Source: Pseudomonas sp. Root562 (GTDB lineage: Bacteria; Pseudomonadota; Gammaproteobacteria; Pseudomonadales; Pseudomonadaceae). Taken from it: DNA of 64,000 nucleotides. Positions 46,534 to 55,094 of this stretch are shown here, piece after piece. Both the position numbers and the translations under genes were made by a program. The stretch covers positions 79,820-143,819 of the forward strand of contig NZ_LMGK01000001.1 in assembly GCF_001427125.1 (NCBI RefSeq). The letters run 5' to 3'. How positions within the stretch are numbered: the first letter of the stretch is position 1; the number at the start of each line of letters is the position of its first letter. The notes below the pieces were generated by a model. The model saw only the letters and a list, made by a program, of their open reading frames with translations. It was not told where the DNA came from and made no database searches.

Positions 46534-47640
46534 ATGACCACTTTGAACAGCACCCCTCGCGCAGACGGCTTCTACATGCCGGCCGAGTGGGCACCGCAAA
46601 CCCAGACCTGGATGGTCTGGCCCGAGCGCCCGGACAACTGGCGCCTGGGCGGCAAACCGGCGCAAGCCGCGCACGTCGCGGTAGCCAAGGCCATTGCCCG
46701 TTTCGAACCCGTGACCGTGGCGGTTTCCGCCGGCCAGTATGAAAACGCCCGCGCCCGCCTGGACGTGCCGAATATCCGCGTTGTCGAGATGTCCAGCGAC
46801 GACGCCTGGGTCCGCGATACCGGCCCGACATTCGTCATCAACAACAACGGCGAAGTCCGTGGCGTGAACTGGGATTTCAACGCCTGGGGCGGTTTTGACG
46901 GTGGCCTGTATTCGCCATGGAATCGCGACTCGCAGGTGGGCGGCAAGATCCTCGAGATCGAGCGCAGCCCGCGCTATCGCACCGAAGGCTTTGTGCTCGA
47001 AGGTGGTTCGATCCACGTCGATGGCGAAGGCACGTTGATCACCACCGAAGAATGCCTGCTCAACCGCAATCGCAATCCGCACATGAACCGCGCGGAAATC
47101 GAAGCGGTGCTCAGTGCCAACCTGGCTGTGGATAAAATCATCTGGCTGCCGGACGGTCTGTTCAACGATGAAACCGACGGCCATGTGGATAACTTCTGCT
47201 GCTACGTGCGTCCTGGCGAAGTGCTGTTGGCCTGGACTGACGACCCGCAGGACCCTAACTACCCGCGCTGCCAGGCGGCGATGAAAGTGCTGCAAAGCAG
47301 CACCGACGCCAAGGGGCGCCCATTCACAGTGCACAAAATGCCGATTCCGGGTCCGCTGTACGCGACCGAGGAAGAATGTGCCGGTGTCGATCCGGTGGAT
47401 GGCACCCAGGAGCGCAATCCGTCAGTACGTCTGGCCGGTTCCTACGTGAATTTTCTGATCGTCAACGGCGGCATCATCGCACCGAGTTTCGACGACCCGC
47501 TTGATGGTCCGGCAAAAGAGATTTTGCAGAACCTGTTCCCCCAGCACGAAGTGGTGATGGTGCCTGGCCGCGAACTGTTACTGGGAGGCGGCAATATCCA
47601 CTGCCTTACCCAACAACAGCCAGCGCCGCACAAAGAGTGA
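46534..47640 (+). CDS. aguA: agmatine deiminase
   Basis: 368-residue amidinotransferase-fold enzyme that hydrolyses agmatine to N-carbamoylputrescine and ammonia, feeding aguB. Family segments: [17 protein letters not shown] near the N-terminus (residues about 21-37), [45 protein letters not shown] with catalytic His, and the nucleophilic Cys in [13 protein letters not shown] (about residue 357). ATG five bases after the aguB stop. Confidence 0.96.
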   Translation: MTTLNSTPRADGFYMPAEWAPQTQTWMVWPERPDNWRLGGKPAQAAHVAVAKAIARFEPVTVAVSAGQYENARARLDVPNIRVVEMSSDDAWVRDTGPTFVINNNGEVRGVNWDFNAWGGFDGGLYSPWNRDSQVGGKILEIERSPRYRTEGFVLEGGSIHVDGEGTLITTEECLLNRNRNPHMNRAEIEAVLSANLAVDKIIWLPDGLFNDETDGHVDNFCCYVRPGEVLLAWTDDPQDPNYPRCQAAMKVLQSSTDAKGRPFTVHKMPIPGPLYATEEECAGVDPVDGTQERNPSVRLAGSYVNFLIVNGGIIAPSFDDPLDGPAKEILQNLFPQHEVVMVPGRELLLGGGNIHCLTQQQPAPHKE

Positions 47641-47710
47641 GTGCAGTTGTAACAGCTTGAGTTCATTGCTAAATCGGCTCAGGCAAACGTTTTCGTACTT
47701 TGCATCGCCC

Positions 47711-47746
47711 AAAGCCCGCAGCCACCAAGGACTGCGGGCTTTTTTG
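47711..47746 (+). terminator. intrinsic terminator of aguBA
   Basis: AAAGCCCGCAG / CTGCGGGCTTTTTTG hairpin about 70 bp after the aguA stop. Confidence 0.9.
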
Positions 47747-47885
47747 TATCCGCTGGTCGACCATCCAGCCACATTGGCATAGCTCTTGTATTGCACATGG
47801 GGCAAAACAGGGAGGGGAGAACTCAGTTGTTCTGTCATAAACCTTGGATAAGTTAGCCGCTCACAAACCGGGAGAGAGCGCTGAA

Positions 47886-48098
47886 ATGAACGCCGAAGTG
47901 AATGTAGTGAGCGAGCGGGCAATGCATCCCCTGGCGGTAAACAGCGAATCGCTCCAGATTCTGGCGCATTGGTTCAAGTCCAATGGAACGCGTCCGATCA
48001 GTGAAACTGATCCGCGCCGGACGATGATCGAGCGCTACCCCGCTGGTTTGTTCAGCGAGGCGGAACTGGATGCGTTGTGGGATGTGATGGAAGGATAA
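47886..48098 (+). CDS. small conserved-looking protein, unknown function
   Basis: 70-residue hydrophilic protein, MNAEVNVVSE start with GGGAGAGAG upstream. The C-terminal half (RRTMIERYPAGLFSEAELDA then LWDVMEG) is acidic and probably helical. No known motif. A strong terminator follows 23 bp after the stop, which supports a real transcript. Not part of aguBA. Confidence 0.7.
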   Translation: MNAEVNVVSERAMHPLAVNSESLQILAHWFKSNGTRPISETDPRRTMIERYPAGLFSEAELDALWDVMEG

Positions 48099-48120
48099 AA
48101 AGAAAAACAACGGATTGATC

Positions 48121-48158
48121 AAAAAAAAAGCGCTGCCAGGATGGCAGCGTTTTTTTTT
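48121..48158 (+). terminator. intrinsic terminator
   Basis: AAAAAGCGCTGCCA / TGGCAGCGTTTTTTTTT hairpin with long T-run after the 70-residue gene. Confidence 0.9.
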
Positions 48159-48363
48159 GCGCGAAGTTTAGCGATCACCATTGCTCTTGTCGTTTTAGAG
48201 ATTTTAGTTACCGGTTATCACCCTATATCCCGCTGTGGCGCCCACTGAATCGTCGATTGTGGAGCGTCAAGTTTGACTGGGGAAATACAGTGCAATTGAA
48301 TGTTTCTGCCGCGTAAAGGGCTTTCTTAGATGTTTTTCGCCTAATTCCAGACGATTCATGAAA

Positions 48364-48393
48364 TTGACACATGGTGAAGACCGCAGCTACGAT
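48364..48393 (+). promoter_or_regulatory. sigma-70-type promoter of the OprD-family porin
   Basis: TTGACA at 48364-48369 and TACGAT at 48388-48393, 18 bp apart, a near-consensus pair. The expected start, near 48400, lies 160 bp ahead of the porin ATG and 40 bp ahead of an intrinsic terminator. Confidence 0.65.
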
Positions 48394-48436
48394 TCTGCCC
48401 AACGCCTGTGGCCAACCGCCATGCCTAAAAAAATAA

Positions 48437-48477
48437 GAAAAAGGCCCGCCGCGAGAATTCGTGTGCGGGCCTTTTTG
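48437..48477 (+). terminator. leader terminator (attenuator candidate) ahead of the porin gene
   Basis: AAAAAGGCCCGC / GCGGGCCTTTTTG hairpin lies between the promoter at 48364 and the porin ATG at 48560, so the default transcript would stop before the gene. Overlapping it is a small frame from 48421 (MPKKIRKRPAARIRVRAFLF) rich in Arg and Lys codons. Regulation by attenuation is inferred. Confidence 0.7.
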
Positions 48478-48559
48478 TTTGCGGAACGAAAAAAGAGCGC
48501 GATAGTGCCGTTTCAGCCGTTCGACACAGCGCGTTTCAACCCGTAATAAGGAAAACAAA

Positions 48560-49846
48560 ATGTTGAACAAGCGAATCAGTTTGATCGCTCTGGGGATTTT
48601 GAGCGCTACACAGGCCATGGCTAACGACCAGGCCGAATCCAAGGGATTTGTCGAAGACAGCAGCCTCAAGGTGCTGCTGCGCAACGCCTACATGAACCGT
48701 GATTACAAGGATGGGCGAGCCGACAAAGCCGAGTGGGGCCAAGCGGCCATCGGTACCTTCTCTTCCGGCTTCACTCAGGGCACTGTCGGTGTGGGCGTGG
48801 ATGCCTTTGGTCTGTACGCGCTGCGCCTGGACGGTGGCAAGGGCAAAAGCGGCGCTCAGGGCATCGATTTCTTTAAACAAGGTGACAGCGGCAACGCAGC
48901 GGACGATCTGTCCAAGGGCGGCGCGGCCGTCAAATTCCGTCTGTCCAGCACCACACTGACCTATGGCGACCAGATGCCGGCCCTGCCGGTATTGAGCTAC
49001 GACAACGTGCGTCTGCTGCCGGAAAGCTACACCGGTACTTTGATCACCTCCAAGGAGATCAAGGGCCTGGAGCTGAATGCCGGTCGCTTCACCGCTGAAT
49101 CGAGAAAGAGCGCTGAAGGTCGTGACAGCGGCGGCTTGAAGTCGATCAACGTGTTGGGCGGCAGCTATCAGTTCACCGAACAATTCAAGGCGTCCCTGTA
49201 CGCATCGGACGTCGAAGACGTGCTGAAGAAGCAGTACGTGAACGCCAACTACGTGTTCCCGCTCGCCAAGGATCAGTCCCTGACCCTGGACTTCAACGGC
49301 TACCGTACCAAGCTGGACGATTCCTACGTTCGCGACAACGGTGTCACCGGCGATGACAACAAGATCTGGAGCCTGGCAGCCACCTTCGCCACCGGTCCAC
49401 ACTCGTTCACGCTGGCGCACCAGCGCAGCACCGGAGACAGCAACCTGGGCTATGCCTACGGCGGCTACCAAAAAGAACAGAACCGCATCGGCGACGGTGG
49501 TAACACCATCTACCTGGCGAACTCCTACTGGTCCGACTTCAACGCCGAAGACGAACGCAGCTGGCAACTGGGCTACGGTCTGGACTTCACGACCTTCGGT
49601 GTTCCAGGCCTGAGCTACAACTTCGCCTACGTGCGCGGTGACAACATCACCACCTCCACCAGCGAAGGCGGCACCGAGCGTGAAATCTTCAACCAGTTCA
49701 AATACGTCGTACAAAGCGGCCCGGCCAAAGACCTCAGCGTGAAACTGCGCAGCTCGATCCTGCGCGTGTCGCAGAAGTCGAGCGAGTACAACGTCAGCGG
49801 TAACGAAGTGCGTGTGTTTGTGGATTACCCGATCAATATTTTCTGA
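48560..49846 (+). CDS. OprD-family outer-membrane porin
   Basis: 428-residue outer-membrane channel of the OprD family (basic amino acids, dipeptides, aromatic acids, depending on member). Signal peptide to about residue 21 (LIALGILSATQAMA-ND). Family features: the mature start GFVEDSSLKVLLRNAYMNRD, many alternating amphipathic strands, the pattern YGDQMPALPVLSYDNVRLLP with constriction-loop residues, and the C-terminal VDYPINIF ending in Phe, needed for BAM-mediated insertion. ATG after AATAAGGAAAAC. Preceded by a leader terminator. Substrate cannot be read from the sequence. Confidence 0.9.
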   Translation: MLNKRISLIALGILSATQAMANDQAESKGFVEDSSLKVLLRNAYMNRDYKDGRADKAEWGQAAIGTFSSGFTQGTVGVGVDAFGLYALRLDGGKGKSGAQGIDFFKQGDSGNAADDLSKGGAAVKFRLSSTTLTYGDQMPALPVLSYDNVRLLPESYTGTLITSKEIKGLELNAGRFTAESRKSAEGRDSGGLKSINVLGGSYQFTEQFKASLYASDVEDVLKKQYVNANYVFPLAKDQSLTLDFNGYRTKLDDSYVRDNGVTGDDNKIWSLAATFATGPHSFTLAHQRSTGDSNLGYAYGGYQKEQNRIGDGGNTIYLANSYWSDFNAEDERSWQLGYGLDFTTFGVPGLSYNFAYVRGDNITTSTSEGGTEREIFNQFKYVVQSGPAKDLSVKLRSSILRVSQKSSEYNVSGNEVRVFVDYPINIF

Positions 49847-49891
49847 TGATGGGTTGCGGTATCGAGGCCTGATTCAAGGCTGAGTGTCAAA

Positions 49892-50091
49892 GCAAAGCCC
49901 CGACGGGTTCGTAATGCAGTTCACTTAACGACGAACACGATACCCGTGGCGAGGGAGCTTGCTCCCGCTGGGCTGCGCAGCAGTCCCTTTTTGGGCCGCT
50001 TCGCGCCCCAGCGGGAGCAAGCTCCCTCGCCACAGAATGCTGATGTTCTCTTAAGTGAACTGCATTGCGACTGGTTCGGGGCTTTTTGCTG
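49892..50091. repeat. compound inverted repeat: terminator-like arms with a REP element at the apex
   Basis: Outer arms AAAGCCCCGA...AATGCAGTTCACTTA on the left and TAAGTGAACTGCATT...TCGGGGCTTT on the right are imperfect inverted copies. Between them sits a complete GGGAGCTTGCTCCC REP element (49944-50034). The arms would make a long hairpin with a REP apex. Confidence 0.8.
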
Positions 50092-50243
50092 GCTTTCAAA
50101 TTCGATCATCCTCAGATCTACTCATTACACTGCGTTACTAATGATGTTCCCATCCCCATCTTTATCCCCTCCAGCTAACGCCATACATTGAGCTCCAACG
50201 CCTCTCCCATCATCCCGACGGGAAGGTCACTGGAGTTTCCCTC

Positions 50244-50462
50244 ATGCCTTTCGTAAGCGTACGCATCACCCGCGATGGCGTTACCACTGAGCAGAAAGCT
50301 CAGGTGATTGCCGAGATCACTGAAACACTGGAGCGCGTGCTCAACAAACGCCCTGACCTGACCCACATCGTGATCGAGGAAGTCGATACCGATAACTGGG
50401 GCTACGCCGGGATCACCACCACTCAGTACCGCAAGCAGCTGGCGGAAGAGGGGCAGTCATGA
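50244..50462 (+). CDS. 4-oxalocrotonate tautomerase-family protein
   Basis: 72-residue member of the tautomerase superfamily. The catalytic Pro follows the initiator Met (MPFVSVRITR) and would become the N-terminus. The motif IEEVDTDNWGYAGI near residues 43-57 is typical. Its stop overlaps the next start by 4 bp, indicating an operon with a DsbA-like protein and a dehydrogenase. Substrate not identified. Confidence 0.85.
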   Translation: MPFVSVRITRDGVTTEQKAQVIAEITETLERVLNKRPDLTHIVIEEVDTDNWGYAGITTTQYRKQLAEEGQS

Positions 50463-51115
50463 CGCCGTCGGTCACCATCGATTTCGTCTCCGATGTGGTG
50501 TGCCCATGGTGCGCACTGGGGGCGACGGCGCTGGAGCAGGCGATCGAGAACGTAGCGGGTGAGGTGTCGGTCGAGCTGACTTACAAGCCTTTCGAGCTCA
50601 ACCCGAACATGCCACCCGAAGGCGAAAAAGCCGTCGAGCACTTGATGCGCAAATACGGACGTACCGCTCAGGACGTTGCCAATGGCAAAGCGATGCAGAT
50701 CGAGCGCGGCAATGCCATCGGCTTCAAGTTCGACCTGGAAAAACGTACGCACTTCTACAACACCTTCGACGCTCACCGCCTGTTGCTCTGGGCGCTGGAA
50801 GAAGGACGCCAGGTGGCACTGAAGAAGATCCTGTTGCGTGCCTACTTCAGCGAAGGCGCGAACCCGAGTGACCAGCCGACGCTGGTGCGCCTGGCAGGTG
50901 AAGCCGGGTTGGACGAGGAGCGCGCACGCCAGGTGTTGGCATCCGGCGAATTTGCTGCCCAGGTGCGTGAACTGGAGGCGTTTTACCAACAGCACGGCAT
51001 CAATTCGGTTCCGGCCATGGTGCTGAACGGTCGGCACCTGGTGTCCGGTTCGCAATCGGTCGAGTACTACGAACAGATGTTGAGACAAATGGCCAAGGCA
51101 TCTGCCGAAGCCTGA
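50459..51115 (+). CDS. DsbA-family (FrnE-like) oxidoreductase
   Basis: 218-residue thioredoxin-fold protein without signal peptide, so cytoplasmic. The FrnE signature VVCPWCALG (about residues 13-21) has the CxxC-type active site CPWC. Family segments FELNPNMPPEG and LVSGSQSVEYYEQMLRQM near the end agree. Middle gene of a tautomerase-DsbA-SDR operon; the three may act on a common small molecule or electrophile, which is inference. Confidence 0.88.
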   Translation: MTPSVTIDFVSDVVCPWCALGATALEQAIENVAGEVSVELTYKPFELNPNMPPEGEKAVEHLMRKYGRTAQDVANGKAMQIERGNAIGFKFDLEKRTHFYNTFDAHRLLLWALEEGRQVALKKILLRAYFSEGANPSDQPTLVRLAGEAGLDEERARQVLASGEFAAQVRELEAFYQQHGINSVPAMVLNGRHLVSGSQSVEYYEQMLRQMAKASAEA

Positions 51116-51157
51116 TTCATCAAATTTCAAACCCCACTTTAGTTAGAGGTATTTATC

Positions 51158-51868
51158 ATGAGCAATTCGAAAAAAGTTGTCGTAATCACTGGCGCATCCC
51201 AAGGTCTGGGCGATGGCATGGTCAAGGCTTTCCGTGAACTCGGTTATCAAGTCGTCGCCACCTCGCGTTCGATCAAACCTTCGACCGATCCCGACATTCT
51301 CACCGTGGCCGGCGACATCGGCGAACCGCAAACCGCCCAGCGCGTAATCAGTGAAGCAATCGCCCGTTTCGGCCGCGTCGACACCCTGATCAACAACGCG
51401 GGCATCTTCGTCGCCAAGCCATTCACCGCGTACACCGCCGAAGACTACGCCAACGTGCTGTCGGTGAACCTCAACGGTTTCTTCTACATCACCCAGCTGG
51501 CCATCAACGAGATGGAGAAACAGGGTAGCGGCCACATCGTCAACATCACCACCAGCCTGGTGGACCACGCCATCGACGGTGTGCCATCAGTACTGGCATC
51601 GTTGACCAAAGGTGGCTTGAACGCCGCGACCAAATCCCTGGCCATCGAGTACGCAAAACGCGGTATCCGGGTCAACGCGGTCAGCCCTGGCATCATCAAG
51701 ACCCCAATGCACGGCGAAGAAACCCACGCCGCCCTGGGCGCACTGCACCCGGTCGGGCACATGGGTGAAATCGATGACATTTCCCAAGCCGTCGTGTACC
51801 TGGACAACGCCAAGTTCGTCACTGGCGAAATCCTCCACGTCGATGGCGGGCAGAGCGCGGGTCACTAA
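51158..51868 (+). CDS. SDR-family NAD(P)-dependent oxidoreductase
   Basis: 236-residue classical short-chain dehydrogenase. NAD(P)-binding TGASQGLGDGM (residues about 10-20), NNAG at about residues 76-79 (LINNAGIF), and a catalytic region in which the usual Ser-Tyr-Lys triad is not plain: the expected YxxxK position reads VLASLTKGGLNAATKSLAIEYAK, with Leu/Thr where Tyr is normal. The Ser in NITTSLVD may be the active Ser. The missing Tyr suggests altered or lost dehydrogenase activity. Third gene of the operon, 42 bp after the DsbA-like gene. Confidence 0.8.
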   Translation: MSNSKKVVVITGASQGLGDGMVKAFRELGYQVVATSRSIKPSTDPDILTVAGDIGEPQTAQRVISEAIARFGRVDTLINNAGIFVAKPFTAYTAEDYANVLSVNLNGFFYITQLAINEMEKQGSGHIVNITTSLVDHAIDGVPSVLASLTKGGLNAATKSLAIEYAKRGIRVNAVSPGIIKTPMHGEETHAALGALHPVGHMGEIDDISQAVVYLDNAKFVTGEILHVDGGQSAGH

Positions 51869-51885
51869 GACCCGGTTTGGCAAAC

Positions 51886-51948
51886 GCCAGAAACAACAAA
51901 GCCCTCGTATTGCTACGAGGGCTTTGTTTTGTATAGTGCCGGCACCAG
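51886..51948. repeat. 63-bp direct repeat, left copy (attachment-site remnant)
   Basis: Same as 56252-56314 except for two mismatches. It comprises GCCAGAA, the terminator hairpin AGCCCTCG/CGAGGGCT (51898-51930) that also ends the SDR operon, and the 3' end of a tRNA-Thr on the minus strand (GTGCCGGCACCAG), where the CCA has decayed to CTA. Homology to tRNA stops after 13 bases. Confidence 0.85.
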
Positions 51949-52274
51949 ACGAACGGTATGTTTCGGCGAGACTAGGTTTTTCGGGCGTCTGGAGTTCGCT
52001 GGAAAATTCGGCGTACCCCAACTAGTAACTATAAATAAATCAGCTAGTTATGGCGTTCAGTGGAATCGAATTGGGCATTAATGAGATATCAGCTCACTAT
52101 CGGACTGCATGTAATCATCCAGAGCAGCATAGGGCATCTTAAAACTTCTGAGTTCGAACGTTGCCAACTATTGCCGCCATGGGTAATCGATAGGACTTGG
52201 CCACAAACAGACAGACGGGTGTTTAGTAAATCCGGGACGATTCACTGCGCTTGACTCTTTGTCGGGGAGCGAAG
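51949..52274. other. non-coding left end of the retron island
   Basis: About 325 bp of AT-rich sequence between the left repeat and the nuclease gene. It includes an imperfect palindrome around AACTAGTAACT and AGCTAGTTATG (52020-52052). A 64-codon plus-strand frame at 52060 has no ribosome binding site and is not called. Confidence 0.4.
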
Positions 52275-53252
52275 CTAAATTCCGCTAGCCAATGAGCGAA
52301 GAAACGAGCCAATGTCTTCCCCGTTATATTTGTTGTCGTTATGGGATAGATACTGATTGTTTATGTAATAGCACCCCGCTCTTATGGCAATGAGGCCTCT
52401 AGTGTCTTTAGTTTCGATGGGGATAAACGTTTCGGCCTGATAAAAGACTCCCATTACATCCTTGTTCATTTGGAAGTTTGCGCTAACTTCTTTAAGCATA
52501 GAATGAAAGGAGAACTCAAGTAAGGCACTAGAAAAATTCTGAACAACGCCTTTAAAATTATTGTCTCTAGGTATTGCGTGCAAGCAATCGGTCTCGGTAT
52601 GACCTAGGGTCAGATACTCATCAAGAAATAGGCGATAAGTATGCTTTGAAAATTCTCTGAATTTTTCATGATTAAATATGTTTGTTAGGTCTATCGCAAT
52701 AAGCCCGTTCTTCACCCTTCCCCCAGAGTTTAATTTTTCTAATATCTGTTTGTTCGCCTTTTTGAGGTTTTCTTCGAATGAGTTCCCTGAATGTATTTTT
52801 TTGCACTCGATAGCGGTAACTTCATTGAATATTATATCTGTTTTTGTTTCTATATTTATGGACTTATAGGAGCGCAAATTAATAAGTCTTGATGCAAAAT
52901 CAAACTCAAAGAAAGCGTCCTCCGAATTGTCGCTATAAAATGGCGAATGCTCTGACCCGGCAAGCATTCTTTTAAGGGTGTCCCGATTTAGATTGTCTTT
53001 TTTTTCCTCAAGGACGCGCATGATTCTTTTGAATCTATTGATATCTGAATATATCTTACAGATTTCATCATAGTGCAAAACTTCTTTTTTAATTTTCGAC
53101 TTGATCTTCTGGAGCTTTGTTTTTGAGATGTTCTTTAAGGATAGATCTCTTTGGAGAAAATTCAGAAAGTTATCGTATTCTAGCAGCAGATTTTCGATGT
53201 CAATTTGATTTGTACTTTCGTGCTTATTTCTGGTCATTGACAGGCTGTCCAA
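52275..53252 (-). CDS. putative PD-(D/E)XK-family nuclease next to the retron RT
   Basis: 325-residue protein of strongly AT-rich composition. Residues 1-100 are helical and charged (KLQKIKSKIKKEVLHYDEIC). A restriction-like core follows: Glu116 in DAFFEFDFASRL, Asp139 in KTDIIF, and the E-C-K triad Glu149-Cys150-Lys151 in TAIECKKIHS, then Gln169 in KANKQILEKL. This is the E...D...ExK...Q order of PD-(D/E)XK enzymes. It lies 143 bp after the RT-protease gene on the same strand, with a 12-bp inverted repeat between. Start uncertain: TTG at 53252 has AGGA upstream; the ATG at 53237 lacks a good site. Assignment rests on motif reading; an accessory or effector role in the retron system is inferred. 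Confidence 0.6.
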   Translation of the reverse strand: MDSLSMTRNKHESTNQIDIENLLLEYDNFLNFLQRDLSLKNISKTKLQKIKSKIKKEVLHYDEICKIYSDINRFKRIMRVLEEKKDNLNRDTLKRMLAGSEHSPFYSDNSEDAFFEFDFASRLINLRSYKSINIETKTDIIFNEVTAIECKKIHSGNSFEENLKKANKQILEKLNSGGRVKNGLIAIDLTNIFNHEKFREFSKHTYRLFLDEYLTLGHTETDCLHAIPRDNNFKGVVQNFSSALLEFSFHSMLKEVSANFQMNKDVMGVFYQAETFIPIETKDTRGLIAIRAGCYYINNQYLSHNDNKYNGEDIGSFLRSLASGI

Positions 53253-53281
53253 TTTAGTGAGTATTCCTAAAAAAGTTGGGG

Positions 53282-53382
53282 CAGACCACGATTAATTTAG
53301 GAAAAGATCGCGAAAAAAAACGGGGAAAAACCAATATTGATTGATCGTCTGCATATTAATTTAAGCTAGGAATCGTGGTCTG
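53282..53382 (-). repeat. 12-bp inverted repeat between RT and nuclease genes
   Basis: CAGACCACGATT at 53282-53293 and AATCGTGGTCTG at 53371-53382 are perfect inverted arms 77 bp apart. On the minus strand the upstream arm is followed by CCTAGC. The interior has an A/T-rich part with a poly-T run on the minus strand. It could be a long terminator, a structured RNA, or site-specific DNA element. Confidence 0.7.
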
Positions 53383-53395
53383 TTTCCCGAATTAT

Positions 53396-55087
53396 CTAAA
53401 TCGCACCACTTTTTTCGAGATACTTTCTTAACTCTGAAACCCGGATAAAAGAATTTTTGCCCTGAGGGTTTCCAGCTGCGCCTTTAGCTGCGATCCCAAC
53501 TACGTGATAGCTGGAATTGATTACTGGCCCGCCACTATTTCCAGAGTACAAAGTTTTATCCACTTCACTATGCGACACCCCGAATAGCGGGTATTTGTTA
53601 GTGATTCGGCACTTTAGGATTCCAACATCCTTGCTTCCTTCTTTGAAGTTTGGAAAACCTAGAACTGCGACACGGTCACCAATGTTTGGTTCTTTTACTT
53701 CTTCAAGCGTAAAAGTTTCAAGGTCAGCTGGAGCATCCTTAATTTTTAGAACTGCAATATCAAGCTCTTTGTTACGGATGATTACCTTGGCCTCATATAT
53801 GCTCTCATCATCCCCAATTCTTGATACTAAGCACTCGTTGAACTCCTCTCTCGAATCGTCCACTATTGCGCTTAGCACGTGCTCACATGTCACCAGTAAG
53901 CCGCCCTTCATAAGAAAGGCGCTGCCCTGGATCATGACCAGCTTGCCATTCCGGTACTCTTCGATATTAGTGATCCAGCACTTGTCTCTAACAAACTTGC
54001 CAACCCTAAAATTATCAGAGTCCTCACGAGTTGCTTGTGGGGCATTAGGGACTTTCGATTTGATTGGTAGCATGTTATATCGTTGAGCGAGCCTCCTATA
54101 AACTTCAGAATCCTCGCTAACTACTTGCTTTATGTAAAGCAAGCGGCCTTGCAGGTGAGACTCAACAGTCGCGGTGGAATTTGGGTTCTTTTCTCTAAAA
54201 ACAATATTGGCGGCCTCAACACCATATTTTTCAATAGAGTGAATTAAGGCTGCTGTTTTTCTAATATAAGTTCGAGGCACATTTGGTTTTTGGTTCGTTA
54301 CCAAGCCGGTAACAATTCGCCGCTCATGCGGCCCCTGAAGCCTGACCTTACTCTGGTTGACCTTAAAACCGTGACGCTCGATAGCCGACCCTAGCTCGTA
54401 CCCTACTTGACTGAAATAGTGGTTTGCTCTGCCATTCGATTCAGACCAGTCAACCAACTCGGCAGGAACGAAGTCAATAGGGCAGTAGAAGGAAAAAGTT
54501 ATATCATCAGCATAGCGCGTATAAACTGAGCGATGACGCTTTGCCAGCGAATATAGATCTCGATCTAGGCTCGCACATAACATATTCGAGAGAATGGGAG
54601 AGCTCGGCGCGCCTTGGGGCAGAATGCTATTCACTGTGGTGAGGTGGGCTATTACTGTTGCAGTTTCTGGAGATAACGAATAGGGCTTAGCTATCAACAT
54701 GCCACGTACACGGGCAAATGTGATCGTGCCAAAGAAATTTTCCAGGTCAACGTTAAACACGTATTTCTTTCTACAGTGCGGCCTAGCGTTAGCCACGATT
54801 GAAGTCCCTTCAAGAAAGGCCTTCACTGGTTCACGTGGCGTATATAACTTTGAAAGTAAATTCGCGATACGAGCTTGGATGGTTTTTAGTTTGTCCGTAG
54901 GTGCTAGAATCCTGCGCTTTGCACCATTTTTCTTGGGGATATCAAACGCTAGGTAGTGGCGCTGCATTTCTCCACGATAGTAAAAATGCTTAATCTTCCC
55001 ATAATCTGTGCCGAGAAGCGCCGCAAGTTCATCAGGTGAGGTATTTGGGTTTAGGGCCACGAAGTTTAAAAAAAAGCCTCCATTCAT
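53396..55087 (-). CDS. retron-type reverse transcriptase fused to a trypsin-like serine protease
   Basis: 563-residue fusion. Residues 1-340 form an RT with retron marks: NARPH at 100-104 (retron NAxxH), catalytic Asp114 in FNVDLENFFG, LPQGAPSSPILSN at 156-168, YADD at 192-195, and VTG at 259-261 in RRIVTGLVTNQ. Residues 385-563 are an S1/trypsin-fold protease without signal peptide: His403 in LVTCEHVL, Asp443 in ELDIAVLKI and Ser518 in YSGNSGGPV give a complete triad. Fusions of this kind are known among retron RTs, where the RT and its msDNA guard an effector domain; cleavage of a target when triggered is inferred. The ATG at 55087 (MNGGFF) follows AGGGTGA. A nuclease-like gene lies downstream, a candidate ncRNA upstream. 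Confidence 0.93.
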   Translation of the reverse strand: MNGGFFLNFVALNPNTSPDELAALLGTDYGKIKHFYYRGEMQRHYLAFDIPKKNGAKRRILAPTDKLKTIQARIANLLSKLYTPREPVKAFLEGTSIVANARPHCRKKYVFNVDLENFFGTITFARVRGMLIAKPYSLSPETATVIAHLTTVNSILPQGAPSSPILSNMLCASLDRDLYSLAKRHRSVYTRYADDITFSFYCPIDFVPAELVDWSESNGRANHYFSQVGYELGSAIERHGFKVNQSKVRLQGPHERRIVTGLVTNQKPNVPRTYIRKTAALIHSIEKYGVEAANIVFREKNPNSTATVESHLQGRLLYIKQVVSEDSEVYRRLAQRYNMLPIKSKVPNAPQATREDSDNFRVGKFVRDKCWITNIEEYRNGKLVMIQGSAFLMKGGLLVTCEHVLSAIVDDSREEFNECLVSRIGDDESIYEAKVIIRNKELDIAVLKIKDAPADLETFTLEEVKEPNIGDRVAVLGFPNFKEGSKDVGILKCRITNKYPLFGVSHSEVDKTLYSGNSGGPVINSSYHVVGIAAKGAAGNPQGKNSFIRVSELRKYLEKSGAI

Positions 55088-55094
55088 ATTTCAC

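Noticed and set aside
52060..52254. 64-codon plus-strand frame in the retron island
   Set aside because: No ribosome binding site, unremarkable composition and no family resemblance.
53396..55087. Group II intron or diversity-generating retroelement as explanation for the RT
   Set aside because: No maturase or HNH domain and no template/variable repeat seen; NAxxH and VTG signatures point to a retron.
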